From: an uncultured Eubacteriales bacterium
GTDB taxonomy: Bacteria > Bacillota > Clostridia > Lachnospirales > Lachnospiraceae
Direction: 5' to 3'
Assembly: GCA_900317515.1 (NCBI GenBank)
Contig: ONHA01000001.1
Location: 123,283 to 187,282, forward strand
DNA length: 64,000 nucleotides
The notes below the pieces were generated by a model that was not told the DNA's origin, did no database searches, and saw only the letters and a list, made by a program, of their open reading frames with translations. Shown here in pieces: positions 18,580 through 28,942 of the stretch (positions are counted from its first letter, which is position 1; the number at the start of each line of letters is the position of its first letter). Position numbers and translations under genes: made by a program.

Positions 18580-18960
18580 TTATTCTTCAGCCGGGTTCTC
18601 GACGCCTGCAACTTTTACATTGACCTCTGTCACTTCCATGCCGATCATGTTCTCGATCGCGCTCTTGACGCGCTCCTGAACACCCTCGCAGACCTCGAGG
18701 ACGCTGCAGTCATAACCGATCACGACAGAAATATCCGCCTTCACCTTGTTGTCGGTGACGGTGACGCGGACGCCCTTGCCGAGACCCTTGGCTCCTTTTC
18801 TCGGGATCATCTCATTGGTGATGTTTCCGGCAATCGCCGAAACACCCTTGACTTCCGTCGCGGCAAGTCCCGCGATCACGCTGACGACATCCTCCGCAAC
18901 CCTGACGGTTCCGATTCCGCCGTCATCTTTGATCGTATAAATTTTTTCGTTCTCTGCCAT
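18580..18960 (-). CDS. Asp23/Gls24 family envelope stress protein
   Basis: A 126-residue protein with the Asp23 domain. Its conserved run GTVRVAEDVVSVIAGLAATE is near residue 15, and MIPRKGAKGLGKGVRVTVTD and VVIGYDCSVLEVCEGVQERV follow. Family members lie at the cell envelope and are linked to stress. In Firmicutes a copy (YqhY in Bacillus) commonly stands just before nusB, as here. The ATG at 18960 is preferred over that at 18972 because GGAGG is five bases upstream of it. A promoter lies just upstream, so it heads the operon. Confidence 0.9.
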   Translation of the reverse strand: MAENEKIYTIKDDGGIGTVRVAEDVVSVIAGLAATEVKGVSAIAGNITNEMIPRKGAKGLGKGVRVTVTDNKVKADISVVIGYDCSVLEVCEGVQERVKSAIENMIGMEVTEVNVKVAGVENPAEE

Positions 18961-18990
18961 AGCAGCCTCCATACCTCTTAGATTGCACTA

Positions 18991-19019
18991 ATTATAACAC
19001 ACCTCTTAAAGAGTCGTAA
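18991..19019 (-). promoter_or_regulatory. Promoter of the asp23-nusB-xseAB operon
   Basis: TTACGA (19014-19019), 17-base spacer and a perfect TATAAT (18991-18996) on the minus strand, between prfC and asp23. Confidence 0.6.
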
Positions 19020-19026
19020 AGTGAAC

Positions 19027-20622
19027 TTATTCATCATCTTCTTCCCATCCGCCGAATTCGGACAGGCGAAGACCTTTATTTCTCTCGAGAGTCATGCCGA
19101 CGCTCCACTCATGCACAAAGAGAAGCAGCGGATTGCCGCGCATATCCTGCACCTTCTTCATGTCGGTCGTCCCCTCGAGATGCTCGATGTCCACCTCGGA
19201 CGGATTCTCGATCCAGCGGATGTACTCGTAAGGCAGCGACTCCATGCGGATCTCGACCTTGTACTCCGTCTCAAGGCGGAAGCGCAGGACATCCAGCTGC
19301 AGGACGCCGACGACACCGACGATGATCTCCTCCATGCCGGCTCCGAGATCCTTGAAGATCTGGATCGCGCCCTCCTGGGCGATCTCCTCGACACCCTTGG
19401 TGAACTGCTTGCGCTTCATCGTATCCATCTGCCGGATACGGGCAAAATGTTCGGGCGAGAAAGTCGGAATACCGCCGAAATGGAAATTCTCACCCGGCAT
19501 GCAGACCGTATCGCCGATCGAATAGATGCCCGGGTCGAACACGCCGATGATATCGCCCGCCCAGGCCTCCGAAACGACGTGGCGGTCGTCCGCCATCATC
19601 TGCTGCGGCTGGGAAAGGCGCGCCTTTCTCTGCCCCTGGACATGCCAGACTTCCATGTTCGCATCGAAATGGCCCGAGACGATACGCATGAATGCGACGC
19701 GGTCCCGGTGATTCTTGTTCATGTTGGCCTGGATCTTGAAGACAAATGCCGAAAAATCATGCTTCTCCGGTTCGATCAGCCCGATATCGGACATGCGGGG
19801 CAGCGGCGGCATCGTCATCTGAAGGAAGTGCTGAAGGAATGTCTCCACGCCGAAGTTCGTCAGCGCAGATCCGAAGAACACCGGCGAAAGTCTGCCTCGG
19901 CTGACCTCCTCCTGGTCGAACTCCGCCGAGGCACCGTCCAGAAGCTCCAGCTCCTCGTTCAGCTGCTCCTCTTCCTCCGCCGTCACGAAGTTTCTGATCT
20001 CGGGAGAACCGAGCGGGATCTCCTCGATCTCGCCTTCCTTCGTGCCCTTCTCGGTATCGTGGAAAATCAAAACCTTCTCGGTGCCCCTGTCATAGACACC
20101 CTTGAAGCCCTTTCCTGATCCGATCGGCCAGTTGACCGGGCAACAGGGGATGCCAAGCTCCTGCTCGATCTCATCCACCAGCTCAAAGGAGTCTCTGGCT
20201 TCGCGGTCCATCTTGTTGATAAACGTAAAAATCGGTATGTGCCGGCGTGCGCAGACCTTGAAGAGCTTTCTGGTCTGGGCCTCAACGCCCTTCGCGCCGT
20301 CGATGACCATGACCGCGGAGTCCGCCGCCATCAGCGTGCGGTAGGTGTCCTCCGAGAAGTCCTGGTGGCCCGGTGTGTCCAGAATGTTGATGCAGTAGCC
20401 GTCATAGTTGAACTGGAGAACCGATGAGGTGACGGAGATACCTCTCTGCTTCTCGATTTCCATCCAGTCGGAAACCGCGTGGCGCGCCGTCGCCTTGCCC
20501 TTGACCGAGCCTGCCAGATTGATGGCGCCTCCGTACAGAAGGAATTTCTCCGTCAGTGTGGTCTTGCCGGCATCCGGGTGTGATATGATGGCGAACGTAC
20601 GCCGCCTTGAGATCTCACTCAT
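19027..20622 (-). CDS. prfC: Peptide chain release factor 3
   Basis: A 531-residue translational GTPase that ejects RF1 and RF2 from the ribosome after release. The G domain has SHPDAGKTTLTEK, DTPGHQDFSEDTYR and FINKMDREARDSFELVDEIE. The C-terminal domains continue with YSIGDTVCMPGENFHFGGIP and end at normal length. RF3 is found in some Clostridia but not all Firmicutes. It ends eight bases before the asp23 promoter region and lies 40 bases from gltX. Confidence 0.95.
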   Translation of the reverse strand: MSEISRRRTFAIISHPDAGKTTLTEKFLLYGGAINLAGSVKGKATARHAVSDWMEIEKQRGISVTSSVLQFNYDGYCINILDTPGHQDFSEDTYRTLMAADSAVMVIDGAKGVEAQTRKLFKVCARRHIPIFTFINKMDREARDSFELVDEIEQELGIPCCPVNWPIGSGKGFKGVYDRGTEKVLIFHDTEKGTKEGEIEEIPLGSPEIRNFVTAEEEEQLNEELELLDGASAEFDQEEVSRGRLSPVFFGSALTNFGVETFLQHFLQMTMPPLPRMSDIGLIEPEKHDFSAFVFKIQANMNKNHRDRVAFMRIVSGHFDANMEVWHVQGQRKARLSQPQQMMADDRHVVSEAWAGDIIGVFDPGIYSIGDTVCMPGENFHFGGIPTFSPEHFARIRQMDTMKRKQFTKGVEEIAQEGAIQIFKDLGAGMEEIIVGVVGVLQLDVLRFRLETEYKVEIRMESLPYEYIRWIENPSEVDIEHLEGTTDMKKVQDMRGNPLLLFVHEWSVGMTLERNKGLRLSEFGGWEEDDE

Positions 20623-20662
20623 TCAGTATCTGATCCTTTCATATTAAAAATGTAACTGTCTG

Positions 20663-22111
20663 TCAGGCCTCAAGCTTTTCGACAGCCCTGCGGATGCGGG
20701 CGATCGACTCTTCCTTCCCGAGGAGCTCCATAAGCTGGGTCGCGCCGCCGGGCGTCTGGGCCTTGCCGGAGACCGCCGTTCTGACCGGCCACATGACCTG
20801 GCCGTTCTTAAGACCGTTCTCTTTCGCGAAATCCACGAGCAGCGCATAGAGCGCATCGTTCGTGTAGTCTTCCGTGTTCTCAAGCACCGGAAGCACCTTC
20901 TTCAGCACGTCGAGGGAGATTTCCGGTGTGGTTTTCATTTTCTTATGCGTGTACAGGGAGATATCGTACTCCGGCACTTCCTCGAAGAAGCCGAGCAGCT
21001 CCGGAATATCGTTGAAGGTCTCGATGCGGCTCTTGGCCAGTTCCGCGAGCGCCTTCTTATCCGCCACCTTTGTCACGGTCTTCTCAATGACCGGCAGCGC
21101 CCTTTTCAGGTACTCCTCCTCATCCATGCGCTTGATGTATTCGCCGTTCATCCAGCGGAGCTTGCCCATGTCAAATACGGCCGGGCTCTTGTTGATCTTT
21201 CTGTAGTCGAACTTCTCGATCAGCTGATCGAGCGAGAGGATCTCCTCGTTGTCCTCCGGGCTCCAGCCGAGAAGGGCCACGTAGTTTACGATGGCTTCCG
21301 GCAGAAGGCCGAGCTCCAGAAGGTCCTCAAAGGAGGAATGGCCGGAGCGCTTGGATAGCTTTGCGTGGTTCTCGTCGGTGATCAGCGGGCAGTGGACATA
21401 GGTCGGGACTTCCCAGCCGAAGGCCTCATAGAGCAGGTTGTATTTCGGGCTCGAGGAGAGGTATTCATTTCCGCGGACCACATGGGTGATGCCCATCGTG
21501 TGGTCGTCGACGACGTTTGCGAAATTGTAGGTCGGGAATCCGTCGGACTTGATCAGGATCATGTCGTCGAGTTCCTTGTTCTCGACCGTGATATCGCCGT
21601 AGATGTCATCGTGGAAGGTCGTGGTGCCCTCGGTCGGGACATTCAGACGGATGACATAGGGCATGCCGGCCGCAAGATTCGCCTCGATCTCCTCCTTCGA
21701 AAGATGTAGGCAGTGCTTGTCGTACTGGGAGATCTCCTTGCCGGCAACCACCGTCTTCAAAGACTCGAGCCGCTCCTTCGTGCAGAAGCAGTAGTAGGCG
21801 TTGCCCTGCTCGATCAGCTGCTTGGCATACTTCATGTAGATGCCCTGAGCCTGGCGCTCGCTCTGGACATAGGGGCCGACGCCGCCGTCCTTGTCCGGAC
21901 CCTCATCGACCGTGAGACCCGCATAATCCAGCGTGCGCAGGATGATGCCGACCGCACCCTCGACAAACCGCTCCTGATCGGTGTCCTCAATGCGGAGCAT
22001 GAAGCTGCCGCCCGCATGCTTGGCGATCAGAAATGAATACAGCGCTGTGCGCAGGTTTCCGACGTGCATTCTCCCTGTCGGACTCGGGGCAAATCTTGTC
22101 TTGACATTCAT
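20663..22111 (-). CDS. gltX: Glutamyl-tRNA synthetase
   Basis: Charges tRNA-Glu, and probably also tRNA-Gln in organisms that use the amidotransferase route. The 482 residues have the class I motifs [20 protein letters not shown] at the N terminus (HIGH region) and [16 protein letters not shown] near residue 250 (KMSKS region). A C-terminal helical anticodon-binding part follows. Which tRNA it prefers cannot be told from sequence alone. It lies seven bases after the FtsW/RodA gene. Confidence 0.95.
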   Translation of the reverse strand: MNVKTRFAPSPTGRMHVGNLRTALYSFLIAKHAGGSFMLRIEDTDQERFVEGAVGIILRTLDYAGLTVDEGPDKDGGVGPYVQSERQAQGIYMKYAKQLIEQGNAYYCFCTKERLESLKTVVAGKEISQYDKHCLHLSKEEIEANLAAGMPYVIRLNVPTEGTTTFHDDIYGDITVENKELDDMILIKSDGFPTYNFANVVDDHTMGITHVVRGNEYLSSSPKYNLLYEAFGWEVPTYVHCPLITDENHAKLSKRSGHSSFEDLLELGLLPEAIVNYVALLGWSPEDNEEILSLDQLIEKFDYRKINKSPAVFDMGKLRWMNGEYIKRMDEEEYLKRALPVIEKTVTKVADKKALAELAKSRIETFNDIPELLGFFEEVPEYDISLYTHKKMKTTPEISLDVLKKVLPVLENTEDYTNDALYALLVDFAKENGLKNGQVMWPVRTAVSGKAQTPGGATQLMELLGKEESIARIRRAVEKLEA

Positions 22112-22118
22112 AGTGTCT

Positions 22119-23297
22119 CTATCTCCTGTTTTTTATTTGTTTATTTGCTCTGGCCGTGATCTGTCTTGAAATCGACATGACGATGGCCATTTCCATCATT
22201 GTAATCAAAAGCGAGGTTCCGCCGAAGCTGAAGAACGGCAGCGTGACGCCGGTCGGCGGTGAGAAATTCACCGTGACGGCGATGTGCAGGATCGCCTGCA
22301 GCGCGATATGGCTGAATACGCCGGCCGCCATGAGCGCCCCGAAGGTATCCGGTGCGTTGATCGCGATGATCAGGATCCGAAACAGCAGGAAAATGAAGAG
22401 CAGCACGACCAGCAGCGCACCGAAAAAGCCGAGCTCTTCGCAGACGACCGCGAAGATCCAGTCATTTCCGGCCTCAGACAGCTGTCCCAGTTTCATTGTG
22501 CTGTTGCCGAGTCCCTTCCCGAACAATCCTCCGTTGCCGATTGCGTAGAGTCCCATGATCGTCTGTTCACCGGTTCCGCCCTCAAACGCTGCCGGATCCT
22601 TCCAGATCAGAAGTCTCGTGACGCGGAAGCTATCCGCCGCATCCGGTGTCACGCGGCTCCAGATATAGAAGACGCCTGCGGCTGCGGCTATAAGAACAAG
22701 AGCGCCGACGATAAAGAATCCGTAGCTCTTCGGATGCGCGGCAAACGTGATAAAGAACCCGATTGCAAATATGATGACGGCAGAGCTCAGGTCCTTCGAG
22801 ATAAGATAGGTCTCCGCCGCAAGGAGCGTCCCCGGGATCAGTGCCGCAATACTAGGCAGTATTCCCTTAAACTCCTGCCCCATTTTCACCGCGATCGCCG
22901 GAACGAACACGATCAGTGCGATTTTTGCGATCTCGGAGGGCTGCACCGAGACTCCGAAGAACTCAAGCCAACGGGTTGCTCCGTTCTTGTTCACAGAGAA
23001 TCTGTCAACCATGAGGAGAAGGATCGAGCCGGCAGCGCCTGCCATCATAAGCCACCGCAGGTACCACAGAATGTGATAGTCCGCTTTTGATATGAGAAGC
23101 GCCGCCAGAAAGCACACTCCTCCGATCAGCCCCTGCTTTGCAAAGAACCAGTACACATCCAGTCCTTTTTTGGCTGCCAGGTACCCGCTCGCGCTGTAGC
23201 CCATCACAAGCCCGAAGGCCGCAAGCAGGATGAGCGCGCCGAGGAGTCCGTAATCAATATTTGCGGTTTTTGTCCGAATTTTATTTTTCTTCGCCAA
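22119..23297 (-). CDS. FtsW/RodA/SpoVE-family peptidoglycan glycosyltransferase
   Basis: A SEDS membrane protein of 392 residues with about ten membrane segments. The family marks are [15 protein letters not shown] near residue 135, [18 protein letters not shown] near 250, and [19 protein letters not shown] near 355. SEDS proteins polymerise lipid II together with a class B penicillin-binding protein. No such partner, mur gene or division gene is adjacent, so I cannot tell whether it serves division or elongation. The start overlaps the end of the DUF5662 gene by 17 bases. Confidence 0.9.
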   Translation of the reverse strand: MAKKNKIRTKTANIDYGLLGALILLAAFGLVMGYSASGYLAAKKGLDVYWFFAKQGLIGGVCFLAALLISKADYHILWYLRWLMMAGAAGSILLLMVDRFSVNKNGATRWLEFFGVSVQPSEIAKIALIVFVPAIAVKMGQEFKGILPSIAALIPGTLLAAETYLISKDLSSAVIIFAIGFFITFAAHPKSYGFFIVGALVLIAAAAGVFYIWSRVTPDAADSFRVTRLLIWKDPAAFEGGTGEQTIMGLYAIGNGGLFGKGLGNSTMKLGQLSEAGNDWIFAVVCEELGFFGALLVVLLFIFLLFRILIIAINAPDTFGALMAAGVFSHIALQAILHIAVTVNFSPPTGVTLPFFSFGGTSLLITMMEMAIVMSISRQITARANKQIKNRR

Positions 23298-23865
23298 AAC
23301 CTGCCCGTCCTTCCGGTTTCCCCTTCAGAAACACATTCCGGATGTACGCGATCGTCTCGTCCTCGCCTCTCTCCGCCCACATGGTGAGAAGAAACTCCAT
23401 CTGCCGCTTCGTCGTTTCATGGATGAACCAGCTCTTCTCTTTCGTCGCCAGATAGTAGTCGAGTGCGGATCTGTCGGTATATTTCTCTCCCTGGTAAACG
23501 CGGGATGCGCTGACACGGTCAAAGATCATCTCCGCCACATACCGCCTCGGCATCTGCATGCCGGCGAGCACTCTCTCATCCCCCGGGTTCGGTGAATAAT
23601 CGATCCAGTACTCATAGTGGTGCTTGTTGCGGCCCTTGTGATGCAGCCACGACATGGATACGCCCGTCGCCTCCCGCTCCGCGTTGTTCGGGCTGCGGGT
23701 TCCCTGGTAGTATCTTGCGCCGACCAGGAATTCCTCCGGCGAGAGTTTGGAGAGGTCATGGGTGAGCCCCTGCCAGACAAGTCCCGCCCTCATGCAGTAG
23801 CCCATCACCAGGTTATGATGCTTCGTTATCGTTTTCAGGTGCCCCAGATAATTCATTTTCGCCAT
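23281..23865 (-). CDS. DUF5662 family protein
   Basis: A 194-residue soluble protein. HLKTITKHHNLVMGYCMRAG, THDLSKLSPEEFLVGARYYQG and HHKGRNKHHYEYWIDY match the DUF5662 family as I recall it. The repeated His and Asp residues suggest an HD-like metal site, but the function is unknown. The ATG at 23865 follows GGGAG with good spacing, which makes the gene begin 53 bases inside the 3' end of the GH13 gene. It also overlaps the downstream FtsW gene, so the three are likely co-transcribed. Confidence 0.8.
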   Translation of the reverse strand: MAKMNYLGHLKTITKHHNLVMGYCMRAGLVWQGLTHDLSKLSPEEFLVGARYYQGTRSPNNAEREATGVSMSWLHHKGRNKHHYEYWIDYSPNPGDERVLAGMQMPRRYVAEMIFDRVSASRVYQGEKYTDRSALDYYLATKEKSWFIHETTKRQMEFLLTMWAERGEDETIAYIRNVFLKGKPEGRAGFGEEK

Positions 23866-25690
23866 TCATTTTTCTCCCGACAAGAACCGTCACGCTGTGT
23901 GCCGGCACGTTTGTCATTTTAAGATTGGGGAGCACTGCCCCTTCTTCTCCGGGATGAAGGGCTGCAAAGCCAGCCTCGTCCGTCGTAAACTCCGTTGTCC
24001 AGCGAAGCCCCTTCGGAAGCACGGGCAGGGCAAACGAGAATGCCTCAAACCCGCCGTTCATAAGGAGCATGATGTAATCGTCCGGATCGCCGCCGGGCAG
24101 CGCCGCATAGCCTCCGTTCAGGCAGATTCCCACCGCCTTCGGCTTCTCGCCGGTCTCCGGAAGGAAAGCCGCCGATCCGTGGAAGGAAATATCCGGGCAT
24201 CCGAGTGCCTTCGCGTCGAACCCGCGAAGCTCTTTCGCCGCATGAAGAATCGGATGAGCCTTGCGGAATGCGATCAGCTCCTTAAGGAAATCGGTTATAT
24301 CGCGGTTGGCCGCCGCTCTTCCCCAGCTGACCCAGCCCTGCGGATCATCAAGCGCGTAGGCATTGTTGTTGCCGCTCTGGGTATTTCCGAACTCATCGCC
24401 CGCATAGAGAAGCGGGATGCCCTGGGAGAGAAATACGTAGGACAGGGCGTTTTTGACCTGCTGCTTACGAAGAGCGATGACCTCCTTCTTCCGGGTGGCT
24501 CCCTCAACGCCGCAGTTCCAGCTGAAGTTCTCGTTCGAGCCGTCCTGATTGTCCTCTCCGTTTTTCTCGTTGTGCTTGGCATCGTAGCTGACCGCGTCGT
24601 AAAGCGTGAAGCCGTCAGTGTTTGCGATGTAGTTCACGACGCCGTTGTGGACCGGATTCCGGCGGATCCCGTTCATGAGATCGGCGACGATCCAGTCATC
24701 GCCCCGAAGGAACCGGCGGCTTATGTTCTGGAACCAGCCGTTGTACTCTATGAGGCGCTTTCTGGCCGGATGGCCGCTCCCGTACAGCCTCCAGACGTCA
24801 ATATAATCGAAGAACAGCTTTGCCCCTGCAAGGTACGGGTCCTTTGAGAGGATATCCTTCGGAACACCTGCTCCCAGGAAATGAAAACCGTCCACATGGT
24901 ACTCGCTGATCCAGTGCCGGACAGCGGCATCGACGTAGAGCGGGTCCTCCCCCTCGGGCACATAAAACTCCATGATGCACTCGATGCCGTTCTCATGAAG
25001 GGTCCTTACCAGCATACGGAATTCCGATGCGGCATCTCTCCCCGGCGCAAGCGCAGCCTTCGGAGAAAAATAATAGTTCTTCTTCGCGTAGCCCCAGTAG
25101 TTTCTGGGCTGGTCCTCCGGAGCGGCGCTCTTTGCCTCATAGAGGTGAGGGATCCTGAGCGTATCATCCCACTCGTAGGCCGGCATCAACTCGACCGCAT
25201 TGAAGCCAAGATCCTTAATATAGGGAATCTTGTGGACAAGTCCCCTGAAGGTTCCCTTGTCGCGGACCTTCGACTTTGAGTCCATGGTGAAGCCCCTCAC
25301 GTGCAGCTTATAAATAAGAAGCTCGTTCATGGGGATCCGCGGCGCTTTATCATCTTTCCAGTCAAACCTTGCGGTATCTACATAACAGACACCGTCCGCA
25401 ATGCGGCCCGCGTACGGATCAAGGTACTTCTCACCCTCGATCTCATACCAGTAAGCATATTTAAATGATCCGGAAGCCGCAGCAAAACATGATGCGACAT
25501 CCCCCTCGCGTTCACTCAGCGGCAATTCAATCCGGCAGACTTCTTTCTTCTCTCTCGCGTCTGCAAGTATGAGGGAAGCCTCCCTTCCGTCCGGTATCCC
25601 GACGGCAAAGTTGATGCCGCCCTTCACTCTGGCTGCTCCGAGCTTTTCGCTGCTGCCGCGCCCGATTTTCATTTCATAATTATTTTCCAT
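23813..25690 (-). CDS. GH13-fold protein related to glycogen debranching enzyme, catalytic residues missing
   Basis: A 625-residue protein with an N-terminal beta domain (about 1-110) and an alpha-amylase barrel like GlgX or pullulanase; YKLHVRGFTMDSKSKVRDKG and LGFNAVELMPAYEW are typical. The active site is abnormal. The nucleophile block, normally GFRFD, reads VDGFHFLG, so both Arg and Asp are lost. The TAHDGFTL block reads ANTDGFTL, without the His, and I see no acid Glu block. It is probably a pseudoenzyme that binds glucan, or an enzyme of changed chemistry. The start at 25690 is chosen because the ATG at 25705 overlaps its ribosome binding site. Confidence 0.82.
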   Translation of the reverse strand: MENNYEMKIGRGSSEKLGAARVKGGINFAVGIPDGREASLILADAREKKEVCRIELPLSEREGDVASCFAAASGSFKYAYWYEIEGEKYLDPYAGRIADGVCYVDTARFDWKDDKAPRIPMNELLIYKLHVRGFTMDSKSKVRDKGTFRGLVHKIPYIKDLGFNAVELMPAYEWDDTLRIPHLYEAKSAAPEDQPRNYWGYAKKNYYFSPKAALAPGRDAASEFRMLVRTLHENGIECIMEFYVPEGEDPLYVDAAVRHWISEYHVDGFHFLGAGVPKDILSKDPYLAGAKLFFDYIDVWRLYGSGHPARKRLIEYNGWFQNISRRFLRGDDWIVADLMNGIRRNPVHNGVVNYIANTDGFTLYDAVSYDAKHNEKNGEDNQDGSNENFSWNCGVEGATRKKEVIALRKQQVKNALSYVFLSQGIPLLYAGDEFGNTQSGNNNAYALDDPQGWVSWGRAAANRDITDFLKELIAFRKAHPILHAAKELRGFDAKALGCPDISFHGSAAFLPETGEKPKAVGICLNGGYAALPGGDPDDYIMLLMNGGFEAFSFALPVLPKGLRWTTEFTTDEAGFAALHPGEEGAVLPNLKMTNVPAHSVTVLVGRKMNGENELSGAPENDNEAS

Positions 25691-25751
25691 ATACCGGTAC
25701 CTCATTTTTCTGGCAGGACATATTTACCTACCTATTATACCTCATTTTGGC

Positions 25752-25780
25752 TTGCATTTTAAGTAGGAATCTGATATTCT
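25752..25780 (+). promoter_or_regulatory. Promoter of the DUF1292 gene
   Basis: TTGCAT (25752-25757), 17-base spacer and TATTCT (25775-25780) on the plus strand. A TATAAT on the minus strand at 25734-25739 may serve the GH13 gene, making this a divergent promoter region. Confidence 0.6.
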
Positions 25781-25834
25781 GACTTTACTGTTTCAAACAG
25801 TTCACCAAAGGCAAAACGCAAAGGAGGCCAAACA

Positions 25835-26155
25835 ATGTCTGATATTAATGAAAACCTTCCCGCAGAAGAGCTTGAAGATGATCTCGGTACCGTAGTCCTC
25901 ACCATGGATGATGATACTGAGCTCGAGTGCTCCATCGTCTGCATCTATCCCGTAGGTGACAAACAGTACATCGCGCTTATGCCGATCGCAGAGAACGGCG
26001 AGGAAATCGAATCCGATGAGATCCTGATCTATCGCTACGTCGAGAGCGAAACCGGCGAGCCGGACATCGAGAACATCGAAGATGACGACGAGTACGATGC
26101 TGCGGCGGATGCATTCGACGAGATTCTTGATGACGAAGAATTCGACGAAGACTGA
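25835..26155 (+). CDS. DUF1292 family protein
   Basis: A very acidic 106-residue protein, the only plus-strand gene in the first 58 kb. GTVVLTMDDDTELECSIVCI and the following QYIALMP and DEILIYRY match DUF1292, a small Firmicute family of unknown role often encoded near alaS-yrrK. The C terminus is nearly all Asp and Glu. AAAGGAGG lies nine bases before the ATG. It has its own promoter and terminator, so it is a single-gene unit. Confidence 0.85.
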   Translation: MSDINENLPAEELEDDLGTVVLTMDDDTELECSIVCIYPVGDKQYIALMPIAENGEEIESDEILIYRYVESETGEPDIENIEDDDEYDAAADAFDEILDDEEFDED

Positions 26156-26177
26156 AGTAAATAAAAGAGTCAGAAGG

Positions 26178-26205
26178 ACGGCTGCTAAGCGGCCGTCTTT
26201 TTATT
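26178..26205. terminator. Bidirectional terminator between DUF1292 and dut
   Basis: GACGGCTGC (26178-26186) pairs with GCGGCCGTC (26189-26197) with one G-U pair; the plus strand continues TTTTTATTTT. It ends the DUF1292 transcript and overlaps the dut stop from the other side. Confidence 0.8.
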
Positions 26206-26716
26206 TTGCGGACGTGCTGCCGAAGCCTCCGTTCCGCCGGCCCGCGGCGCAGTCGGATTCCGTGATGCCGAACGGCATAAAGACGCCCTGCATGAACGCG
26301 TCTCCCGCTTTCAGTGAGAGCACCTTCTCCTGCCTCGAATCGTTGGTGATCGCCGCGAAAATATGCCCCTCATTGTCGGAATAATAATAGTCGCTGTCGA
26401 TAACGCCGACCGTGTTGTCCATCTGCAGGCGGTACTTGAACCCGAGGCCGCTCCTCGGAAAGAGCATAAGGACCCAGCCCTCCTCCATCCGGGCCCGGAT
26501 TCCCGTCGGGATCCTGACCGATTCACCCGGGTGAAGCACCAGGTCAAAGGGCAGATAAAAATCATACCCGGCCGACCCGGACGTCGCTCTCACCGGCAGC
26601 GAAAGTGCCTCAAATGCGCGGATCAGAGTATCCGCATCCGTCTTGCCGCGGACGCTCTCCCACCCCTCGCAAAACCGCTCGAAGCTTACTTTTTCAAATT
26701 CTGCGATCCTGTACAT
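26201..26716 (-). CDS. dut: dUTP diphosphatase
   Basis: Hydrolyses dUTP to dUMP, keeping uracil out of DNA and feeding thymidylate synthesis. Four of the five trimeric dUTPase motifs are clear: SAGYDFYLP, PRSGLGFKY, DNTVGVIDSDYY and the C-terminal RRNGGFGST. At 171 residues it is a little longer than the standard 145-150, with an N-terminal extension of about 30. I start at the ATG ending at 26716, seven bases after an AGG; one six bases earlier is possible. Confidence 0.93.
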   Translation of the reverse strand: MYRIAEFEKVSFERFCEGWESVRGKTDADTLIRAFEALSLPVRATSGSAGYDFYLPFDLVLHPGESVRIPTGIRARMEEGWVLMLFPRSGLGFKYRLQMDNTVGVIDSDYYYSDNEGHIFAAITNDSRQEKVLSLKAGDAFMQGVFMPFGITESDCAAGRRNGGFGSTSAK

Positions 26717-26726
26717 TTCCATACCT

Positions 26727-26763
26727 GCTTAAAAGCAAGGCCGCCCCTTCCCGGGACGGCCTT
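26727..26763 (-). terminator. Terminator of pnp
   Basis: AAGGCCG-type arms at 26737-26747 and 26752-26763 pair with one wobble. The minus strand continues GCTTTTAAG, nine bases after the pnp stop. Confidence 0.65.
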
Positions 26764-26772
26764 TTATTTTTC

Positions 26773-28914
26773 TTATTCCTCCGGGCCTGCGCTTGCGACA
26801 ACGCGACCGATGTTCATCGGATCTTTCGGGCAGTCCTTGATGGAGAAGCTGATTCTTCCCATCTTGTCCTTGCCGAGGCAGATTGCACGGACGACATCGC
26901 CGATCTGGAGGACATCCTCCACCTTGTTGATGCGGGCGTTCGCAATCTTGGAAATGTGAACCATGGCCTCCTTGCCCGGCGCAAACTCAAGGAAAGCGCC
27001 GAACTCCTTGATGGAGACGACCTTGCCGGTCAGGATCATGCCCTTCTCGAACTCGGTCGTGATGATGCGGATCGCCTCGACGGCGGCATTCATCTTCTCG
27101 ATGTCCGTGCCGCAGACGGAGACGGAGCCATCGTCCTCGATATCGATCGTGACATCGTACATGGCGATGAGGGCGTTGATGTTCTTGCCCTTGGAGCCGA
27201 CGACCTCGCCGATCTTCTCCGGATCGATCGTGATCTGGATGATCTTCGGAGCGTACTTGGAAACCTCTGCGCGCGGCTTTGCGATAACCGGCTCCATGAC
27301 GTTTGTCAGGATGTGCTCGCGGGCTTCCTTGGTGCGGGCGATGGCTTCCTCAACGATCGCGCGGGTAAGGCCGTGGATCTTGATATCCATCTGGATCGCG
27401 GTGATACCGTCATGAGTACCGGCAACCTTGAAGTCCATGTCGCCGAAGAAATCCTCGAGACCCTGGATATCGGTGAGGACGATGTAGTCATCGTCGGTCT
27501 CGCCCGTCACAAGGCCGCAGGAGATGCCGGCAACCGGTTTCTTGATCGGAACGCCGGCCGCCATGAGAGCCATGGAGGAGGCGCAGATCGAAGCCTGAGA
27601 TGTGGAGCCGTTGGACTCAAATGTCTCGGAGACCGCACGGATCGCGTACGGGAACTCTTCCTTGGACGGAAGAACCGGAACGAGGGCCTTCTCAGCGAGG
27701 GCACCGTGGCCGATCTCACGTCTTCCCGGACCTCTGGACGGCTTTGTCTCACCGACAGAGTAGGACGGGAAATTGTACTGATGCATGTAGCGCATCTCGG
27801 TGATGTACGGATCAAGACCTTCGACCTTCTGAGCCTCGGAGAGCGGTGCCAGCGTAACGACATCGCAGATCTGGGTCTGGCCGCGGGTGAACATGGCGGA
27901 ACCGTGTGCACGCGGGATCAGGTCGATCTCGGCTGCCAGCGGACGGATCTCCTTGATGGCGCGGCCGTCCGGGCGCTTCTTGTCCACAAGGATCATCTTG
28001 CGGACGGTCTTCTTCTCATAGCGATAGAGAGCGTCGCCGATCAGGGCCATCCACTCCTCATTGTCGCCGTACTTCTCGGCAAATGCCTCGCGGACCTTCG
28101 CGACGTTCTCCTCGCGGGTCTGCTTGTCGTCCGTGAAAACGACCTTCTCCATCTCTTCCGGCGGGCAGATCTCGTAGAGGGCTGCATTCAGCTCTTCCGG
28201 GATCTCGTAATGGATGTAATCATGCTTTTCCTTGCCGCACTCCGCGATGATCTGATCAAAGAACTTGATGATCTCCTTGTTGATCTCATCAGCCTTGTAG
28301 ATGGCCTCGATCATCTTCGCTTCCGGAATCTCGTTCGCGCCGGCTTCGATCATGATGACCTTCTCGCGGGTCGAAGCGACCGTGAGCTGCAGCTCGGATT
28401 TGTGGCGGAGCTCATAGCCCGGGTTGATGACGAACTCACCGTTTACGAGGCCGAGCTGCGTCATTGCGCACGGGCCGTCAAACGGGATGTCGGAGATGCT
28501 GGTGGCAAGAGAGCTGCCGAGCATGGCGACAACTTCCGGATCGCATTCCGGATCAACGGACATAACCAGGTTATTCAGTGTGACATCGTTCCGATAGTCC
28601 TTCGGGAACAGCGGCCGCATCGGGCGGTCAATAACGCGGCTTGTTAAGATCGCATGCGTGCTCGGCTTGCCCTCGCGCTTGTTGAAGCCGCCCGGGAATT
28701 TGCCGACTGCGTACATCTTCTCTTCAAAATCAACAGACAGCGGGAAGAAATCGATTCCTTCACGCGGTGCCTTGGAGGCGGTAGCGGTCGAGAGAACGAC
28801 CGTGTCGCCGTAGTGCATAAAGCAGCAGCCGTTGGCCTGTTTGCCTACACGCCCGATATCAACCGTGAGCGTTCTGCCGCCGAGTTCCATTGAGTAGCTT
28901 TTGTATTCTCCCAT
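26773..28914 (-). CDS. pnp: Polynucleotide phosphorylase
   Basis: A 3'-5' phosphorolytic exoribonuclease of the RNA degradation machinery. The 713 residues show two RNase PH domains ([18 protein letters not shown] in the second), a KH domain with [15 protein letters not shown] near 560, and an S1 domain with [20 protein letters not shown] near 640. It follows rpsO, as in most bacteria, with a terminator between them. Confidence 0.97.
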   Translation of the reverse strand: MGEYKSYSMELGGRTLTVDIGRVGKQANGCCFMHYGDTVVLSTATASKAPREGIDFFPLSVDFEEKMYAVGKFPGGFNKREGKPSTHAILTSRVIDRPMRPLFPKDYRNDVTLNNLVMSVDPECDPEVVAMLGSSLATSISDIPFDGPCAMTQLGLVNGEFVINPGYELRHKSELQLTVASTREKVIMIEAGANEIPEAKMIEAIYKADEINKEIIKFFDQIIAECGKEKHDYIHYEIPEELNAALYEICPPEEMEKVVFTDDKQTREENVAKVREAFAEKYGDNEEWMALIGDALYRYEKKTVRKMILVDKKRPDGRAIKEIRPLAAEIDLIPRAHGSAMFTRGQTQICDVVTLAPLSEAQKVEGLDPYITEMRYMHQYNFPSYSVGETKPSRGPGRREIGHGALAEKALVPVLPSKEEFPYAIRAVSETFESNGSTSQASICASSMALMAAGVPIKKPVAGISCGLVTGETDDDYIVLTDIQGLEDFFGDMDFKVAGTHDGITAIQMDIKIHGLTRAIVEEAIARTKEAREHILTNVMEPVIAKPRAEVSKYAPKIIQITIDPEKIGEVVGSKGKNINALIAMYDVTIDIEDDGSVSVCGTDIEKMNAAVEAIRIITTEFEKGMILTGKVVSIKEFGAFLEFAPGKEAMVHISKIANARINKVEDVLQIGDVVRAICLGKDKMGRISFSIKDCPKDPMNIGRVVASAGPEE

Positions 28915-28942
28915 TCTTCCTTCCTTCTGGCCGATTGGCCGT

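Noticed and set aside
26605-28647. A 680-codon plus-strand open frame across pnp
   Set aside because: It is antisense to a certain PNPase gene and reads as composition-driven sequence without domains.
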